A stretch of 58,071 bases of DNA from an uncultured Verrucomicrobia subdivision 3 bacterium (GTDB taxonomy: Bacteria > Verrucomicrobiota > Verrucomicrobiia > Limisphaerales > UBA11358), in NCBI GenBank assembly GCA_903889895.1, contig CAISYZ010000058.1:1-58071 (forward strand). The letters run 5' to 3'. The notes under the pieces are model-generated. The model worked only from the letters and a program-made list of their open reading frames with translations, was not told the DNA's origin and did no database searches. Positions within the stretch are counted from its first letter, which is position 1. Each line of letters starts with the position of its first letter. Of the stretch, positions 7,813-18,663 are shown one piece after another. The position numbers and the translations under genes are program-made.

Positions 7813-10800
7813 ATGCTCCGTAATCAAAAAATCCAGAACCTACTCGCCGGATTGCTGCTGGCGGCTCTCACCGGCCACAGTGCTTCCATCACGCTAACCG
7901 CCAGTGATTCCGCCGGTTCATCCACCTCGTTCAATGCAGCAGGGCATTGGAGCAATACGGCTGCTCCCAGTTCGGGCAACACCTACGACACGACCGCAAG
8001 CTGGCTGATCCGGACGCCAAACGTGGCGGGCAGCTTCTCGTTCGCTGGTGCTTCGCTGCAATTGACCGGGCCGGGGACGACAACTGCCGGCGGTGGTCGC
8101 ATTGATTTATCCGGCACCAGCACTGCCGATGTCATCACCATCGGAAACTTGATTGCAACCAATTTGGCCATGATTCAAAACGGTGGTCTTGGCGGAGCAA
8201 CGTTGCCGCTGGCGGGTGCGCTAACCATCAAGGCTGATGCAGTGAACAGTTTCGGCACTAATGGCTGTATCTTTCTGACCGGCAATGGTCCCATCCTGCT
8301 CACCGCAAGCGTCAGTGGTTCCGGGGCAATCTGCCGCGGCACACCCAGTGCGGGCGCGAATGGCTATAATTTGATTTTGGCCGGCGACTTGAGTGGTTTC
8401 TCCGGCAAGATTATCACGACGGATCATCATGTCACCTGTCCGGTCACGGTCAGCAATGTTACCGACCAGATTATTCCCGGCCAAATCAGCATCCTGGATA
8501 CTTTTACGAAACAGGGCGTGGCCAAATTAACTTTGACAGGAACCAACAGCAACATCGGCACCACCGTCGTGAGCGCCGGCACGCTGGCACTGGCCGGCTA
8601 TGAGGCTGCCGTGACCAACACCACCACGGTCAGCAGCGGCGCCACCTTGCAACTCCAAGCCAACGCCACCAACATCGTCAACGGCACCAACTATTCCCTC
8701 GGCACAGCCGCCGCCGCCGCGAACACTTTCAGCGTCGGTTCCTTCATTCAGTTCCGCTCCGATAGCAGTGTGATTTTCAACGGCGGCGCCAATCTCGGCG
8801 GCGTGGGCAATGGCATTAATTCCTGGGACGTGAATCAGCTCACCGGCGCGGGCGCGAACAACACCCTCACCTTCGCGCCCGCCGGCTTTAATGTGCTCAA
8901 CTCCACTTTCAATATCACCGGCGGCAACGGCTACACGCTGGCCGTTGGTCCGATGAACCTCATCAGCACCGGCGGCACCTTGACGCTGAATGCCTCCAAC
9001 GCCAATCTGAACGTCAATGGCATCACCAGCGCCGGAGCCAGCGGCTTGACAACGGTGCTGGGCAGCAGCAACACCACCATCAGCGCCGCCATCACCGCGA
9101 CGACTGCATTGACTAAGCAAGGCACCGGCAAACTGACCTTGAATGGTGCCAACACCTTCGTCGGTAGCACGCTCATCCAGACCGGCACCGTGGCGCTCGC
9201 GAGCGGCACGACGCTCGCCAGCACGAATCTCAACCTCAGCGCCGGGGCGACGCTGGATGCAGGCGCGCTCGGCAGCGCGCTGGCAATGAATTCCAGCCAG
9301 TTGCTCATGGGCAAAGGCACGGTGAATGGTTCCGTAGACACGGCGTCCGGCGGCGTAATTCTGCCCGGCGGAAATCTCGCGGCGGGCACGCTGACCGTCA
9401 CGACCAACCTGACGCTGTCCAGCGGCGGCACGCTGAAATTTGACCTCGCCCACAACACCGCCATCGGCGGCGGCACAAATGATTTGATTGTGGTCGGCGG
9501 CAACTTGAACGTGGCCGGTTCGACGACGCTCGGCCTAAATTTTTTGAACGGCTCGCCGGTGACCGGCGTTTACACACTCATCCAATATGGCACCATTTCG
9601 GGAGACACGACGCTCGCCTCCATCACGCTGCCGAGCAATCCGCGCTATTCGCTTAGCTTGAGTAATGACACGGTCAACAAGGCCGTTGAACTCGTTGTGG
9701 CCGGCGTGCCCGGGACGCTCGTCTGGCTCGGCGACGGCATCAACAACGGTTGGGATAATGCCGGCAGCTACCAGAGCTGGACCAATATCGCCAGCCTCAG
9801 CCTTGATTATTTTTACGACGGCGACAATGTGACTTTCAATGACAGCGGTTCCGATTCGCCGGTCATCAACATTACCACCGTCAATTCGCCCGGTTCGCTG
9901 ACGGTAAACGCGACGCAAAATTATGACTTCACCGGCAGCGGCGGCATTGCCGGCGTGGCCAGCCTGACCAAGAGCGGCAGCGGCACGTTGATTCTTGAAA
10001 CCGCCAACACCTACACCGGTCCGACGGTCATCAACGGCGGCACATTGCAAATCGGCAACGCCAATGCCAGCGGCACGCTGGGCACCAGCGCGGTGACGAA
10101 CAACGGCACGCTGACCTTCAACCGCACGGACGGCATCGGTCTGGCGAATGATTTGCATGGCACCGGCAACATCGTTTACAACGGGACCGGTTCGGTCACG
10201 CCAACCTCGGTAAACAACGATTACACCGGCAGCACGGTGGTCAACAATGGCATTCTTTACGCCACCACCGGCGCGGCTTTCGGCCAGTCTAGCGGCACGA
10301 CGGTTAACAGTGGTGCCCAAGTTTACATCACGGCCAACGTGAACATCGGTGCCGAGCCGTTGACCCTGGCCGGAGCCGGGCTGCACAAGGGTGCCAGTGG
10401 AGTGACAATCTATGGCGGCGCGCTGACGTTGAGCAGCAATTCGACCATCAACGTGGACGGCGGCGCCACCTTAATTCTGACCAATGCGGCGGGCATCGCC
10501 GGCGGCAGCAACGCCCTCGCGACAGCGGGCAGCGGCACGTTGACGCTCGGCGGGCCGGTCGCACTGGGCACCAACAGCCTGACCATCAACAGCGGCACAT
10601 TGAACCTGAACAGCAGTAATTTCTACAGCGGCGGCACGACACTCACGGCGGGCGTTGTCAATGTAAACACGAACGGCGCGCTGGGCAGCGGCCCGGTCAC
10701 GGCTACCACGAGCGGTCGCTTTGTCATCGGCACGGGCTTGACCATCACCAACGCCTTCACGGCGACGACAGTGAATCCAGGAGCCGCCACCGGTTTCCTA

Positions 10801-11823
10801 ATGACCTCCGATAACACCAACGGCACGGTCACGACCATCAGCGGACCGCTGATCTTTGGCGCCACGCCGGCTTCCGGCGGCTCCTTTGCCGGACCGACTT
10901 CATCCGGCTATCTGAATATTGTCGGCTCGATTTCCAGCGCGCCTTCGACGGCGGTCACGGTGCGCTTCGGCAATGCGCGTTTCTCCGGCAGCGGCAATTA
11001 TCCCGAGCTGCAAGTGCGCGCCAACACCACCAGCCTCGGCGCGTATAACGGCATCGCCACGAATGCGGTAATGGATCTCGCCGGCAACGGCGCGGCGTTT
11101 TTTGATTTGAATGGATACAATCAAACTCTGGCCGGCCTCAAAAACACTGTGACGCCGGCAAATGCCGCGCTGGGTTACATCACCAACAGTAGTGCCACGG
11201 CCACGACGCTCAACCTTAATCTTGGCACCGGCAACACTTATACCTTCGGCGGTCATGTGGTTGGCAACCTAGCGCTGGTGGTGAGTTCCGGCACGCAAAC
11301 GCTGACCGGCACCAACGGTTACTTGGGCAGCACCACCGTCAACGGCGGCACGCTGGAACTGGCGAACGCAACTATCGCCACCAATTCCACGGTGACCATC
11401 ACCAACGGCGCTTTACTGCAACTGGATTTCTCGACGACCAACCAAATCGGCGCGCTGGTGTTGAACGGCGTATCGCAAGCCCCAGGCGTTTACAATAGCA
11501 CCACCAGCCCGACATACATTACCGGCAGTGGCAACCTGATAGTTCCAGCGACTGGACCGGGAACTTTCACAGTGTCGCCGACAGTCACCGGTATCGCATT
11601 GGCCGGCGCTAATGTCAGCTTCACCGGAACCGGCGGCCAAGCTGGTGATGCTTATTACTTGCTGGCGGGAACCAACGTAGCGCAACCGTTTAGCCAGTGG
11701 CGCACCGTGGCGACCAATGTTCTCGCCACCAGCGGCAGCTTTACCTTCACCGGCACGAACGCCGTGATTGTGGGCAGCCCGCAGCAGTTCTACATCTTGA
11801 GCAACACTAACTACAACCCTTGA
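7813..11823 (+). CDS. Giant secreted autotransporter-associated beta-strand repeat protein
   Basis: A 1336-residue protein with a signal peptide (residues 1-24, ending GHSAS). The body is rich in Gly, Thr, Asn and Ser and low in charge. It carries many copies of the beta-strand repeat seen next to autotransporters, with the pattern LTKxGxGxLxLxGxNTYxGxTxVxxGTL; clear copies start near residues 230, 433, 718, 785 and 1157. The fold is expected to be a long right-handed beta-helix on the cell surface. No autotransporter beta-barrel follows. The last 80 residues form a beta domain ending QFYILSN that recurs in the two other large secreted proteins here. The likely role is adhesion or polysaccharide binding; no catalytic motif is visible. 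It lies downstream of the two-component system. Confidence 0.88.
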   Translation: MLRNQKIQNLLAGLLLAALTGHSASITLTASDSAGSSTSFNAAGHWSNTAAPSSGNTYDTTASWLIRTPNVAGSFSFAGASLQLTGPGTTTAGGGRIDLSGTSTADVITIGNLIATNLAMIQNGGLGGATLPLAGALTIKADAVNSFGTNGCIFLTGNGPILLTASVSGSGAICRGTPSAGANGYNLILAGDLSGFSGKIITTDHHVTCPVTVSNVTDQIIPGQISILDTFTKQGVAKLTLTGTNSNIGTTVVSAGTLALAGYEAAVTNTTTVSSGATLQLQANATNIVNGTNYSLGTAAAAANTFSVGSFIQFRSDSSVIFNGGANLGGVGNGINSWDVNQLTGAGANNTLTFAPAGFNVLNSTFNITGGNGYTLAVGPMNLISTGGTLTLNASNANLNVNGITSAGASGLTTVLGSSNTTISAAITATTALTKQGTGKLTLNGANTFVGSTLIQTGTVALASGTTLASTNLNLSAGATLDAGALGSALAMNSSQLLMGKGTVNGSVDTASGGVILPGGNLAAGTLTVTTNLTLSSGGTLKFDLAHNTAIGGGTNDLIVVGGNLNVAGSTTLGLNFLNGSPVTGVYTLIQYGTISGDTTLASITLPSNPRYSLSLSNDTVNKAVELVVAGVPGTLVWLGDGINNGWDNAGSYQSWTNIASLSLDYFYDGDNVTFNDSGSDSPVINITTVNSPGSLTVNATQNYDFTGSGGIAGVASLTKSGSGTLILETANTYTGPTVINGGTLQIGNANASGTLGTSAVTNNGTLTFNRTDGIGLANDLHGTGNIVYNGTGSVTPTSVNNDYTGSTVVNNGILYATTGAAFGQSSGTTVNSGAQVYITANVNIGAEPLTLAGAGLHKGASGVTIYGGALTLSSNSTINVDGGATLILTNAAGIAGGSNALATAGSGTLTLGGPVALGTNSLTINSGTLNLNSSNFYSGGTTLTAGVVNVNTNGALGSGPVTATTSGRFVIGTGLTITNAFTATTVNPGAATGFLMTSDNTNGTVTTISGPLIFGATPASGGSFAGPTSSGYLNIVGSISSAPSTAVTVRFGNARFSGSGNYPELQVRANTTSLGAYNGIATNAVMDLAGNGAAFFDLNGYNQTLAGLKNTVTPANAALGYITNSSATATTLNLNLGTGNTYTFGGHVVGNLALVVSSGTQTLTGTNGYLGSTTVNGGTLELANATIATNSTVTITNGALLQLDFSTTNQIGALVLNGVSQAPGVYNSTTSPTYITGSGNLIVPATGPGTFTVSPTVTGIALAGANVSFTGTGGQAGDAYYLLAGTNVAQPFSQWRTVATNVLATSGSFTFTGTNAVIVGSPQQFYILSNTNYNP

Positions 11824-11844
11824 TAAGCTGACTTGAAACCAAAC

Positions 11845-11877
11845 GACGGCGCGCGGGAAATTTTCTCGGGCGCCGTC
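11845..11877 (+). other. Intergenic stem-loop between beta-repeat gene and pseudopilin
   Basis: GACGGCGC (11845-11852) pairs with GCGCCGTC (11870-11877) in the 68-bp gap. No clean T-run follows (only TCTTTT shortly after). It may be a weak terminator or a processing/stability hairpin that sets relative expression of the two genes. Confidence 0.4.
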
Positions 11878-11891
11878 CGCGGTCTTTTGAA

Positions 11892-12662
11892 ATGAAAAAG
11901 AGAAAAGAAATTTCCGGGTTCACTCTGATTGAACTACTGGTCGTCATCGCCATCATCGCGATTCTCGCCGCGATGCTTTTGCCCGCGCTGGCCAGCGCCA
12001 AGGAGCGGGCCAAGCGCGCCCTGTGCACCAGCAATCTCAAGCAGGTCGGCATCGGCTGCACGATGTATGCCAATGACTACAGCGATTATTATGCGCCGGC
12101 CGCCACCAATTCCGGCTGGGGCTTGCAAAATCCTTGGCAACTTTCGGCGGCCATGGCGGCCCAAGCGACACAACTGGGGCTGAACACCAACACTATCACC
12201 GCCAGCGGCTCGGTATCTTCACCGACAATTTGGAGTTGCGCCAACCGGCCGACGCTGCCCGCGTTGAACGCCGGCGGCGGAACCTGGTCAATTGGCTTTC
12301 AATATTATGGCGGCGTCCCGACCTGGAAAGGCACCACCTCCGCCTGCCCGATCAAAAGCGCCACGGCCAAGCCTGGCTGGATGCTCGCCGCAGATCTGGT
12401 CGTGCAGTTAAACAGCGCGGCTTGGAGCGATCCGGCCGCTGCCACCTATGCCGGCACCTACAATTTGCCGGCGCACAAAAAGGGCGGCGCCAACATGCCG
12501 GCGGGTGCCAATGAAGTGTTCGCCGACGGTTCGGTGCAGTGGTATATTTCCACCAAACTTCTGAATCTTTATACTGCCAATGGTGCCAGCAAATACGATT
12601 TTTATTTTTACCAGGACGACCTAGGCGGACTAACGGGAACCAATCCGGCTCATGCCCCTTAA
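11892..12662 (+). CDS. Pseudopilin-like protein with prepilin N-terminal methylation domain
   Basis: A 256-residue protein. The prepilin peptidase motif [20 protein letters not shown] starts at residue 8; cleavage would follow Gly, exposing an N-methylated Phe and the membrane helix. [23 protein letters not shown] follows, as in the DUF1559/H-X9-DG protein group abundant in Planctomycetes and Verrucomicrobiota. A related HK..(x)..FADGS signature is near residues 200-215. It is a type II secretion/type IV pilus-like pseudopilin by family, but no GspD-F genes are nearby. It overlaps the following toroid/beta-repeat gene by 11 bp, indicating translational coupling. Confidence 0.86.
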   Translation: MKKRKEISGFTLIELLVVIAIIAILAAMLLPALASAKERAKRALCTSNLKQVGIGCTMYANDYSDYYAPAATNSGWGLQNPWQLSAAMAAQATQLGLNTNTITASGSVSSPTIWSCANRPTLPALNAGGGTWSIGFQYYGGVPTWKGTTSACPIKSATAKPGWMLAADLVVQLNSAAWSDPAAATYAGTYNLPAHKKGGANMPAGANEVFADGSVQWYISTKLLNLYTANGASKYDFYFYQDDLGGLTGTNPAHAP

Positions 12663-15600
12663 AAACCGGCGCGCAACCTTGCATTGTAAATTTAATCCAT
12701 TTTTCCGTTCCACCAAAAAATCGTCGCGCGCGCTGGCGACGGTTTTTTTGTTGGCGGCGTGCTGTCTGCGGGTTTCCGCCCAGTCCAATTCGCAGGCCAT
12801 ATATTTGCAGTGCCTCACAAATTTCGAGACCTATGCCCAATCCATCTGGCACACGAACACCAGCGGCATTCCCGACGCCGGCTATTGGGGCGACGGCGGC
12901 AGCACCGGCAACGGCGGCATCCGCGGCAACAGCGGCATCGCCGTCGCTTATGCCGTGCTGTGTTTCGCGCTGCCGAACGATCCGAAATTTACGAACCGCC
13001 TCAACTATCTCCGCGAGGCGTTGAACTACGATTACAACACGCACGTCACCGGCGGCTACAACACCGTTAGCGCCAACAAATGGGGCTGGAGCAACGGCAC
13101 GCTGGCCACCTGCACCTCGCAAGGCGGCTCCGACTGGCAGACCGCCGAATGGTCCGGTTCGATGGGATTGGCGTGTCTTTTGATGCAAAGCAATCTGCCC
13201 GCCGCCACCATCAGCGGCGTGCAAACGGTGGTCGCCAGCGAGGCGACGCACCGCGCCGCCATCGCGCCATGCACCCGCCTCTTGAGCGACGGCGACACCA
13301 AGGCCGAGGAAAACGCTTGGGACGGAAATATTCTCGCGCTCGCCGCCGCGTGGATGACCAACAACGCCAACGCCAGCAACTGGCTTTACGCCGCAAAAAA
13401 TTATCTGGCGAACACCTACACCGTCGCCTATCCCGATCTCATCACGCCCAACACCGTTGGCGACCCGCTCGCGTCATGGATTTCCACCGTCACAATTTTT
13501 CCCAGCTACGCGCTGGAGAACCACGGCTTCTATCATCCCACTTATGAAATGGTCGCCGGCATGTCCGCCGGCGATTCGCTGCTGATGGCCACGCTGGCGA
13601 ACACCAATATCGCCGCGCAGCTCGCGCCGTTTGCCGAGCACAACGTCCTGGCTGTCTGGACGAACAACCTCAACACGCTCGTCACGTCCACGGGCGATTT
13701 TGCGTATCCTTCCGGCGTGGACTGGTCGGTGCGCGACTTCGAGCACAACTCGTTTATGGCCTGGATGGCGGCGCATTTCAACGACCCGATTGCGCGCTGG
13801 GCAGATGGCCAGCTGGCGCAATGCGTCAGTTACCGGCAGTCGGTCAATGGCAACGGCACCTTTGTCGGCACGAGCGCCAATCCCGGCGGCGGCATTTTGT
13901 TTTACCGCGAAGCCGTTGAGGCGCGGCGCACCGCCATCGCCTGGCTGCATTGGAACAACGCAGCGTATCCGACCGGCCCGCTGACCGCACCCACCAATAC
14001 GCTGATGTATAACACTAACGTGCAGGTCATCCACCACCGCACCGCGTTCGGGACGTTTTCCATCAGCTTCAACGGCGCACGCGTCATGGCGAACGTGGAG
14101 CCGGCCGCACTTTCGGCTCCGACGAATGCTTTTGTTTCTTCGCCGCGCCTGCCCGGCATCATCGGCCTCGGCGCGCTGGGCGATCCGGCCAGCGCGACGG
14201 TGGTCAGCTACGCGACCAACGCCTCTGGCTTCAACGCGGAATTGAAAATCACCAGCGCGCTCGGCACGACCGAGGAATACGTCGCGTCCACCGGCGAAAG
14301 CATCGCCATTATCGAAGTGCCTCGGCTCAACAGCGGTTCGACTGCGTCCAGCGGACCGAGCTTCATCTGCGGCATCGAGAACGATCCGCTGACCGGCGGT
14401 TCGCGTTTATTGGAATGGAGCAACGCTTCTACCACCCTCACCGCCTTGTCCGGTGCGACGCGCAATGTCACCAACAACTGGATTTGCGTTTCCGGGCGCT
14501 ACGGCATGGCTGGCGGGCCGGCCGGATATTTTCATTACGCCGCCACCAATAATTATTACCGCACCGACACCGCCGGTTATTCCGAATCCGGCGAGGCCGA
14601 GGACATGCTTTCGTTTGTCGAGAGCAGCCAGCTGGCGCCGCGCTATGCTGTTTGGTTCCCGGCGAAAAATGCGCTGCAAACTTCTAATGCCGCCGTCGCA
14701 ATCAGTTGGTCCACCAATAGCACGAATGCCACGCTCACGTTCCCCGGCACCAACGGCGTGGCCACAACTTTGGTCGCGTTCATCGGCGTCTCGCCCACCA
14801 ACAACAACGGCGCGTGGAACCTGGACGCCAGCGGTGCCTGGAGCAGTCCTGCCAACTGGAACGGCGGCGCCGTGGGCGACGGCATCGGTTACACCGCCGA
14901 TTTTAGCACCATCAACATTACCGCCGACCGCACGGTGACGTTGGACACTGCGCGCAACATCGGCGCCTTGAAATTCGGCGATGCCAGCGGCGCGCAAAAC
15001 TGGGTCGTCACCAATTCCGGCGGCAGCACGCTCACGCTCAACAACAATTCTTCTTCTCCGCTCATCACCGTCACCAACACAGCCACGCTCGCATTGCCGC
15101 TTGGCGGGACGAATGGTTTTACCAAAACCGGTCCCGGCACGCTCGTTTTGAGCGGCACCAATTCGCTTTCCGGCACGCTCTATGTGGACACGCAAAGCAC
15201 CACGACTTCCGAGGGCGCGGTGCGCATCGCAAACAGCGCCAGCGTCGCCAGTGTCGCCACGCCGATTTATCTCCGCGACAACAACGGCGGCAGTTCCACC
15301 CTGCAGCTCGGCGGCTCCGGCGGCAGTGTGAACGTCGCGCAGGACATCAGTCTCGCCGGCCGCAATGTGGCGGCCATCTCCATTCAAAATATTTCCGGCA
15401 GCAACACGCTCGCGGGTAATTTTATTCTCACCTCCGGCGGCGGCAATTACTGGTTCGATTCCGACAGCGGCACATTGAACCTCACGGGCCAGCTTCCGGC
15501 TTCCGCACCGAGCGTGCCCAATGGCCGCACGCTTACCTTCATGGGCGCGGGCAATTTCGTCGTCTCTGGAATTATCAGCAACGCCAATGGCTACGCGGTC

Positions 15601-16299
15601 AGCCTCGTCAAATCCAACGCCGGCACGCTCATGTTGAACGGCGTTAACACCTACACCGGTTCCACCACCATCAGCGGCGGCACGCTCGCGGGCAGCGGCA
15701 CGATTGTCGGGCCGGTGACAGTTGCAGCCGGCGCGATACTGGCACCGGGCAGCGGCAACATCGGCACGCTGACCGTCAACAATGCGCTCACCAACAATGG
15801 CACATTCATCATCCGCCTGAACAAATCCGTCGGCGGGCTGACGAATGACACTGTAAAAAGCGTCAGCACGCTTGTCTTCGGCGGGCCACTGCAGCTGGTT
15901 GCCTCCGGCAATCCCATCACGGCCGGCGACAGCTTCCCAATTTTTACCGCCGCCGCTTACCGGGGTTTTCCCAGCACCATTACGCCGCAAACGCCGGGGA
16001 CAAATTTGTTGTGGAATACAAATAACCTCGCCGTGAATGGCACGTTGTCCGTGACGCTCGGAACCGTGAAACCGCAGCTGGGCAGTGTTTACCTGTCAGG
16101 CACAAATCTGGTGCTCGCCGGCGGTGGCAGCGCGGCGGGCTACGGTTTCACCGTGCTGGCTTCGACCAATCTATCCGTCCCCGCGACTAACTGGTCGCCG
16201 CTGTTCACCGGCACCTGCGATGCCAGCGGCAGCTTTGTGGTGACCAACGGAATTTCCGCGCTCAAGTCCCAGCAGTTTTATATCATCCGCGTTCCGTGA
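12652..16299 (+). CDS. Large secreted protein: putative alpha/alpha-toroid region plus beta-strand repeats
   Basis: A 1215-residue protein whose ATG overlaps the pseudopilin end. The N-terminus is basic, followed by a hydrophobic segment (about residues 26-42) and cleavage near VSAQS. Residues 45-430 are helical and Trp/His/Asn-rich ([42 protein letters not shown]), resembling the alpha/alpha toroids of heparinase-type polysaccharide lyases. Residues about 440-710 look like a beta-sandwich. Together these suggest a lyase or hydrolase, but I cannot name a family. Residues 720-1150 contain beta-strand repeats ([43 protein letters not shown]). The C-terminus ends QFYIIRVP like its neighbours. 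The fusion suggests an enzyme anchored or displayed by a beta-helix. Confidence 0.7.
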   Translation: MPLKNRRATLHCKFNPFFRSTKKSSRALATVFLLAACCLRVSAQSNSQAIYLQCLTNFETYAQSIWHTNTSGIPDAGYWGDGGSTGNGGIRGNSGIAVAYAVLCFALPNDPKFTNRLNYLREALNYDYNTHVTGGYNTVSANKWGWSNGTLATCTSQGGSDWQTAEWSGSMGLACLLMQSNLPAATISGVQTVVASEATHRAAIAPCTRLLSDGDTKAEENAWDGNILALAAAWMTNNANASNWLYAAKNYLANTYTVAYPDLITPNTVGDPLASWISTVTIFPSYALENHGFYHPTYEMVAGMSAGDSLLMATLANTNIAAQLAPFAEHNVLAVWTNNLNTLVTSTGDFAYPSGVDWSVRDFEHNSFMAWMAAHFNDPIARWADGQLAQCVSYRQSVNGNGTFVGTSANPGGGILFYREAVEARRTAIAWLHWNNAAYPTGPLTAPTNTLMYNTNVQVIHHRTAFGTFSISFNGARVMANVEPAALSAPTNAFVSSPRLPGIIGLGALGDPASATVVSYATNASGFNAELKITSALGTTEEYVASTGESIAIIEVPRLNSGSTASSGPSFICGIENDPLTGGSRLLEWSNASTTLTALSGATRNVTNNWICVSGRYGMAGGPAGYFHYAATNNYYRTDTAGYSESGEAEDMLSFVESSQLAPRYAVWFPAKNALQTSNAAVAISWSTNSTNATLTFPGTNGVATTLVAFIGVSPTNNNGAWNLDASGAWSSPANWNGGAVGDGIGYTADFSTINITADRTVTLDTARNIGALKFGDASGAQNWVVTNSGGSTLTLNNNSSSPLITVTNTATLALPLGGTNGFTKTGPGTLVLSGTNSLSGTLYVDTQSTTTSEGAVRIANSASVASVATPIYLRDNNGGSSTLQLGGSGGSVNVAQDISLAGRNVAAISIQNISGSNTLAGNFILTSGGGNYWFDSDSGTLNLTGQLPASAPSVPNGRTLTFMGAGNFVVSGIISNANGYAVSLVKSNAGTLMLNGVNTYTGSTTISGGTLAGSGTIVGPVTVAAGAILAPGSGNIGTLTVNNALTNNGTFIIRLNKSVGGLTNDTVKSVSTLVFGGPLQLVASGNPITAGDSFPIFTAAAYRGFPSTITPQTPGTNLLWNTNNLAVNGTLSVTLGTVKPQLGSVYLSGTNLVLAGGGSAAGYGFTVLASTNLSVPATNWSPLFTGTCDASGSFVVTNGISALKSQQFYIIRVP

Positions 16300-16314
16300 A
16301 AAACCGGCGAACGC

Positions 16315-17364
16315 TTAAAAGCTTGAACCCCGCCTGGCCCAACGCAGTTTCGCGGGCGCGGAACGCGGGTTGGCATTGCGTTCTTCCGGTGTGGGCCGGA
16401 TGACTTCTTCCGAAATCTCCGAATAAAGTCCGTTACGTTGGCTCTCGGTAAACGCCTTCTTAACGCGCCGGTCTTCGCCGGAATGAAACGTCAAAATTGC
16501 CACGCGACCGCCAGGCATCAGACATGCCGGCAGATGGCGCAGCAGCGTCTCCAGCGCGGAAAACTCGTCGTTCACCGCGATGCGCAGCGCCTGAAATACG
16601 CGGCGCACGGTCAGATCGGAATCGTCCTTGCCGAGTCGCGGCAACGCGGCGCGGATGGCATCGCCAAGTGCGCGCGTCGTCGCGAAAGCTTTACCCGCGA
16701 GCAGCGGCGCGAGTGTGGCGGCATTCGGCTCATCGGCAAAATCCACCAGCAATTCTGCCAGCGCGGCGGGCTGAATTTTTTTCAGCAGCGCGGACGCCGG
16801 CTGGCTGCGCTGCGGATTCATCCGCATGTCGAGCGGGCCGTCGTGCTTCACGGAAAAGCCGCGCGCCGGATCGTCAATCTGCATCGAAGACACGCCGAGG
16901 TCGGCGAGAATCACATCCGCGCCGGCCAGATTTTGCGCGGCAAGCGCCTGCAGCAGCCCGGCAAAATTGCTGCGGTGCGCGGTAAAAACCGTTTCGTCAA
17001 AACCGAGTGCCCGCAGCCGCGCCTCTGTCTTCGGCAACTCCACCGGATCTTGATCGAGGCCGAACAGTTTTCCGCCGGGAAGAATTTTGGACAAAATTTG
17101 CTGAGCGTGTCCGCCGTAGCCCAGCGTGCAATCCACGGCAATTTCGCCGGGCTGCGGCGCGAGCACCGCCAGGATTTCCGCGACCATGATGGGCCGGTGC
17201 GTGCCGACCGGAGTTTTGCCGGCGGCGAGCACCTTGGCGATGGTCGCCGCGTCACCGCCGTGTTCCTTGTATTTTTCCTCGAACCGGCGCGGGTTTTTCC
17301 CGCCATAACGCTTGCGGCGTTGATGCGGCACCGGCGGCGCGACTGGTAAATTTTCTTCGGACAC
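16315..17364 (-). CDS. rsmH: 16S rRNA (cytosine(1402)-N(4))-methyltransferase
   Basis: A 349-residue protein starting with GTG. It methylates N4 of C1402 in 16S rRNA using S-adenosylmethionine. Diagnostic RsmH/MraW stretches are visible: HRPIMVAEILAVL, the SAM motif VDCTLGYGGHAQQIL, GLDQDP, ADLGVSSMQIDDPARGFS, and LTFHSGEDRRVKKAF near the C-terminus. A basic, Lys/Arg-rich N-terminal extension of about 55 residues precedes the catalytic domain and may help rRNA binding. The usual division/cell-wall (dcw) neighbours such as ftsL and ftsI are absent, so the gene stands alone here. It converges with the preceding large secreted-protein gene and is divergent from the flavoprotein gene 26 bp away. 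Confidence 0.96.
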   Translation of the reverse strand: MSEENLPVAPPVPHQRRKRYGGKNPRRFEEKYKEHGGDAATIAKVLAAGKTPVGTHRPIMVAEILAVLAPQPGEIAVDCTLGYGGHAQQILSKILPGGKLFGLDQDPVELPKTEARLRALGFDETVFTAHRSNFAGLLQALAAQNLAGADVILADLGVSSMQIDDPARGFSVKHDGPLDMRMNPQRSQPASALLKKIQPAALAELLVDFADEPNAATLAPLLAGKAFATTRALGDAIRAALPRLGKDDSDLTVRRVFQALRIAVNDEFSALETLLRHLPACLMPGGRVAILTFHSGEDRRVKKAFTESQRNGLYSEISEEVIRPTPEERNANPRSAPAKLRWARRGSSF

Positions 17365-17390
17365 GGCGTAAATTTTGCAATGCTTCGTGC

Positions 17391-18611
17391 GTGAGTTCGA
17401 GGCAAATCATCGTGGTCGGCGGCGGCGCGGCAGGCTTCTTCGCGGCCATCGCGGCGGCGGCAGCCGGCGCCGAAGTGACCATTCTCGAAAAAACTTCGCG
17501 GGTGCTCGACAAAGTGCGCATCTCCGGCGGCGGCCGTTGCAATGTCACGCACGCGTGCTTCGAGCCGCGCGATTTCGCTACGCGCTATCCACGCGGTGGC
17601 CGCGCGCTGCTCGGACCGTTCACCAAATTTTCCGCGCGCGACACCGTGGCGTGGTTCGAGGCGTGCGGCGTGAGATTGAAAACCGAAAGCGACGGCCGGA
17701 TGTTTCCCATTACCGATTCATCGCAGACGATTGTGGATTGTCTGATAGCCGCCGCGCAAAACGCAGGTGTGAAACTGCGTCTGAACAGCACCGTTGAATC
17801 CGTCGTCAAAGATGAAAGCGGAAAGTTTGAGCTGACACTTTCTGGCGATCACAAAATTTCGGCCGACAAATTGTTGCTTGCGACCGGCGGCTGCCGGGCT
17901 GCCGCTGCCGGACAACTGGCCGCTGCGCTCGGCCACCAGATCGAAGCTCCAGTGCCGTCGCTGTTCACGTTTCAGATCAAATCGCCGTGGCTGCGCTCGC
18001 TAGCAGGCGTCTCGCTGGAACTGGCGGAAGTTTCCGTGCCTGCCGCCAAGTTGCGCGAACGCGGGCCGTTACTGGTCACGCATTGGGGTTTGAGCGGGCC
18101 GGCCATTTTGAGAATCTCCGCATGGGGCGCGCGGGTTTTGCACGATTTGGATTACAAATTTCCGCTGCTGGTGAACTGGCTGCCGGAATTAAACGAGGAA
18201 AGAACCATGCAACAATTTCAGGCGCGGCGCGAATCGGCGGGCGCAAAGCTGCTGGTAAACGTGCCGCTGTTTCCGCTGACGGCGCGATTGTGGGAACAGC
18301 TTGTGCTTGCGGCGGGCATCGCGCGCGATACGCGCTGGTCGGCGCTTACCCGCGCACAATCGCAAGCATTGGCAAGGCAAATCCTGCGCTCGGAATTTTC
18401 TGTCGCCGGCAAAAGTTTGAACAAGGACGAGTTTGTGACCTGCGGCGGCGTGAAGCTAAGCGAGGTGAATTTTCAGACGATGGAGAGCAAGGTTTGCGCC
18501 GGACTTTTTTTCGCCGGCGAGCTGCTGGACATTGACGGCATCACCGGCGGCTTCAATTTTCAGGCCGCGTGGACGACCGGTTTCATCGCCGGCAACGCAA
18601 TGGCTAAATAA
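17391..18611 (+). CDS. FAD-dependent oxidoreductase, HI0933/YhiN family
   Basis: A 406-residue flavoprotein with a GTG start. A Rossmann dinucleotide-binding motif is at the N-terminus (IIVVGGGAAGFFAA), with a Glu at the end of the second strand (TILEK). The family signature SGGGRCNVTH follows, and the C-terminal FAD motif is FFAGELLDIDGITGGFNFQAAWTTG. Length and motif order match the HI0933 family of conserved flavoproteins, whose physiological role remains poorly defined. The gene is divergent from rsmH, with 26 bp between start codons, and ends at a bidirectional terminator. Confidence 0.92.
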   Translation: MSSRQIIVVGGGAAGFFAAIAAAAAGAEVTILEKTSRVLDKVRISGGGRCNVTHACFEPRDFATRYPRGGRALLGPFTKFSARDTVAWFEACGVRLKTESDGRMFPITDSSQTIVDCLIAAAQNAGVKLRLNSTVESVVKDESGKFELTLSGDHKISADKLLLATGGCRAAAAGQLAAALGHQIEAPVPSLFTFQIKSPWLRSLAGVSLELAEVSVPAAKLRERGPLLVTHWGLSGPAILRISAWGARVLHDLDYKFPLLVNWLPELNEERTMQQFQARRESAGAKLLVNVPLFPLTARLWEQLVLAAGIARDTRWSALTRAQSQALARQILRSEFSVAGKSLNKDEFVTCGGVKLSEVNFQTMESKVCAGLFFAGELLDIDGITGGFNFQAAWTTGFIAGNAMAK

Positions 18612-18618
18612 TAAAATT

Positions 18619-18656
18619 CGCTGCCGGATTTTATTCCAGCAGCGGATAGATTTTTT
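18619..18656. terminator. Bidirectional terminator between convergent genes
   Basis: CGCTGCCGG (18619-18627) pairs with CCAGCAGCG (18636-18644) with one mismatch. A T-run (ATTTTTT) follows on the plus strand and AATTTTATT follows on the minus strand. It serves both the HI0933 flavoprotein gene and the flavodoxin-like gene. Confidence 0.75.
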
Positions 18657-18663
18657 GCGCCAA

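Noticed and set aside
8527..9453. Long minus-strand open frames inside the beta-repeat genes (also at 9535-10386 and 14407-15990)
   Set aside because: The repetitive Gly/Thr/Ala-rich coding sequence keeps the opposite strand open. The products are low-complexity Arg/Ala/Gly sequence without start context.
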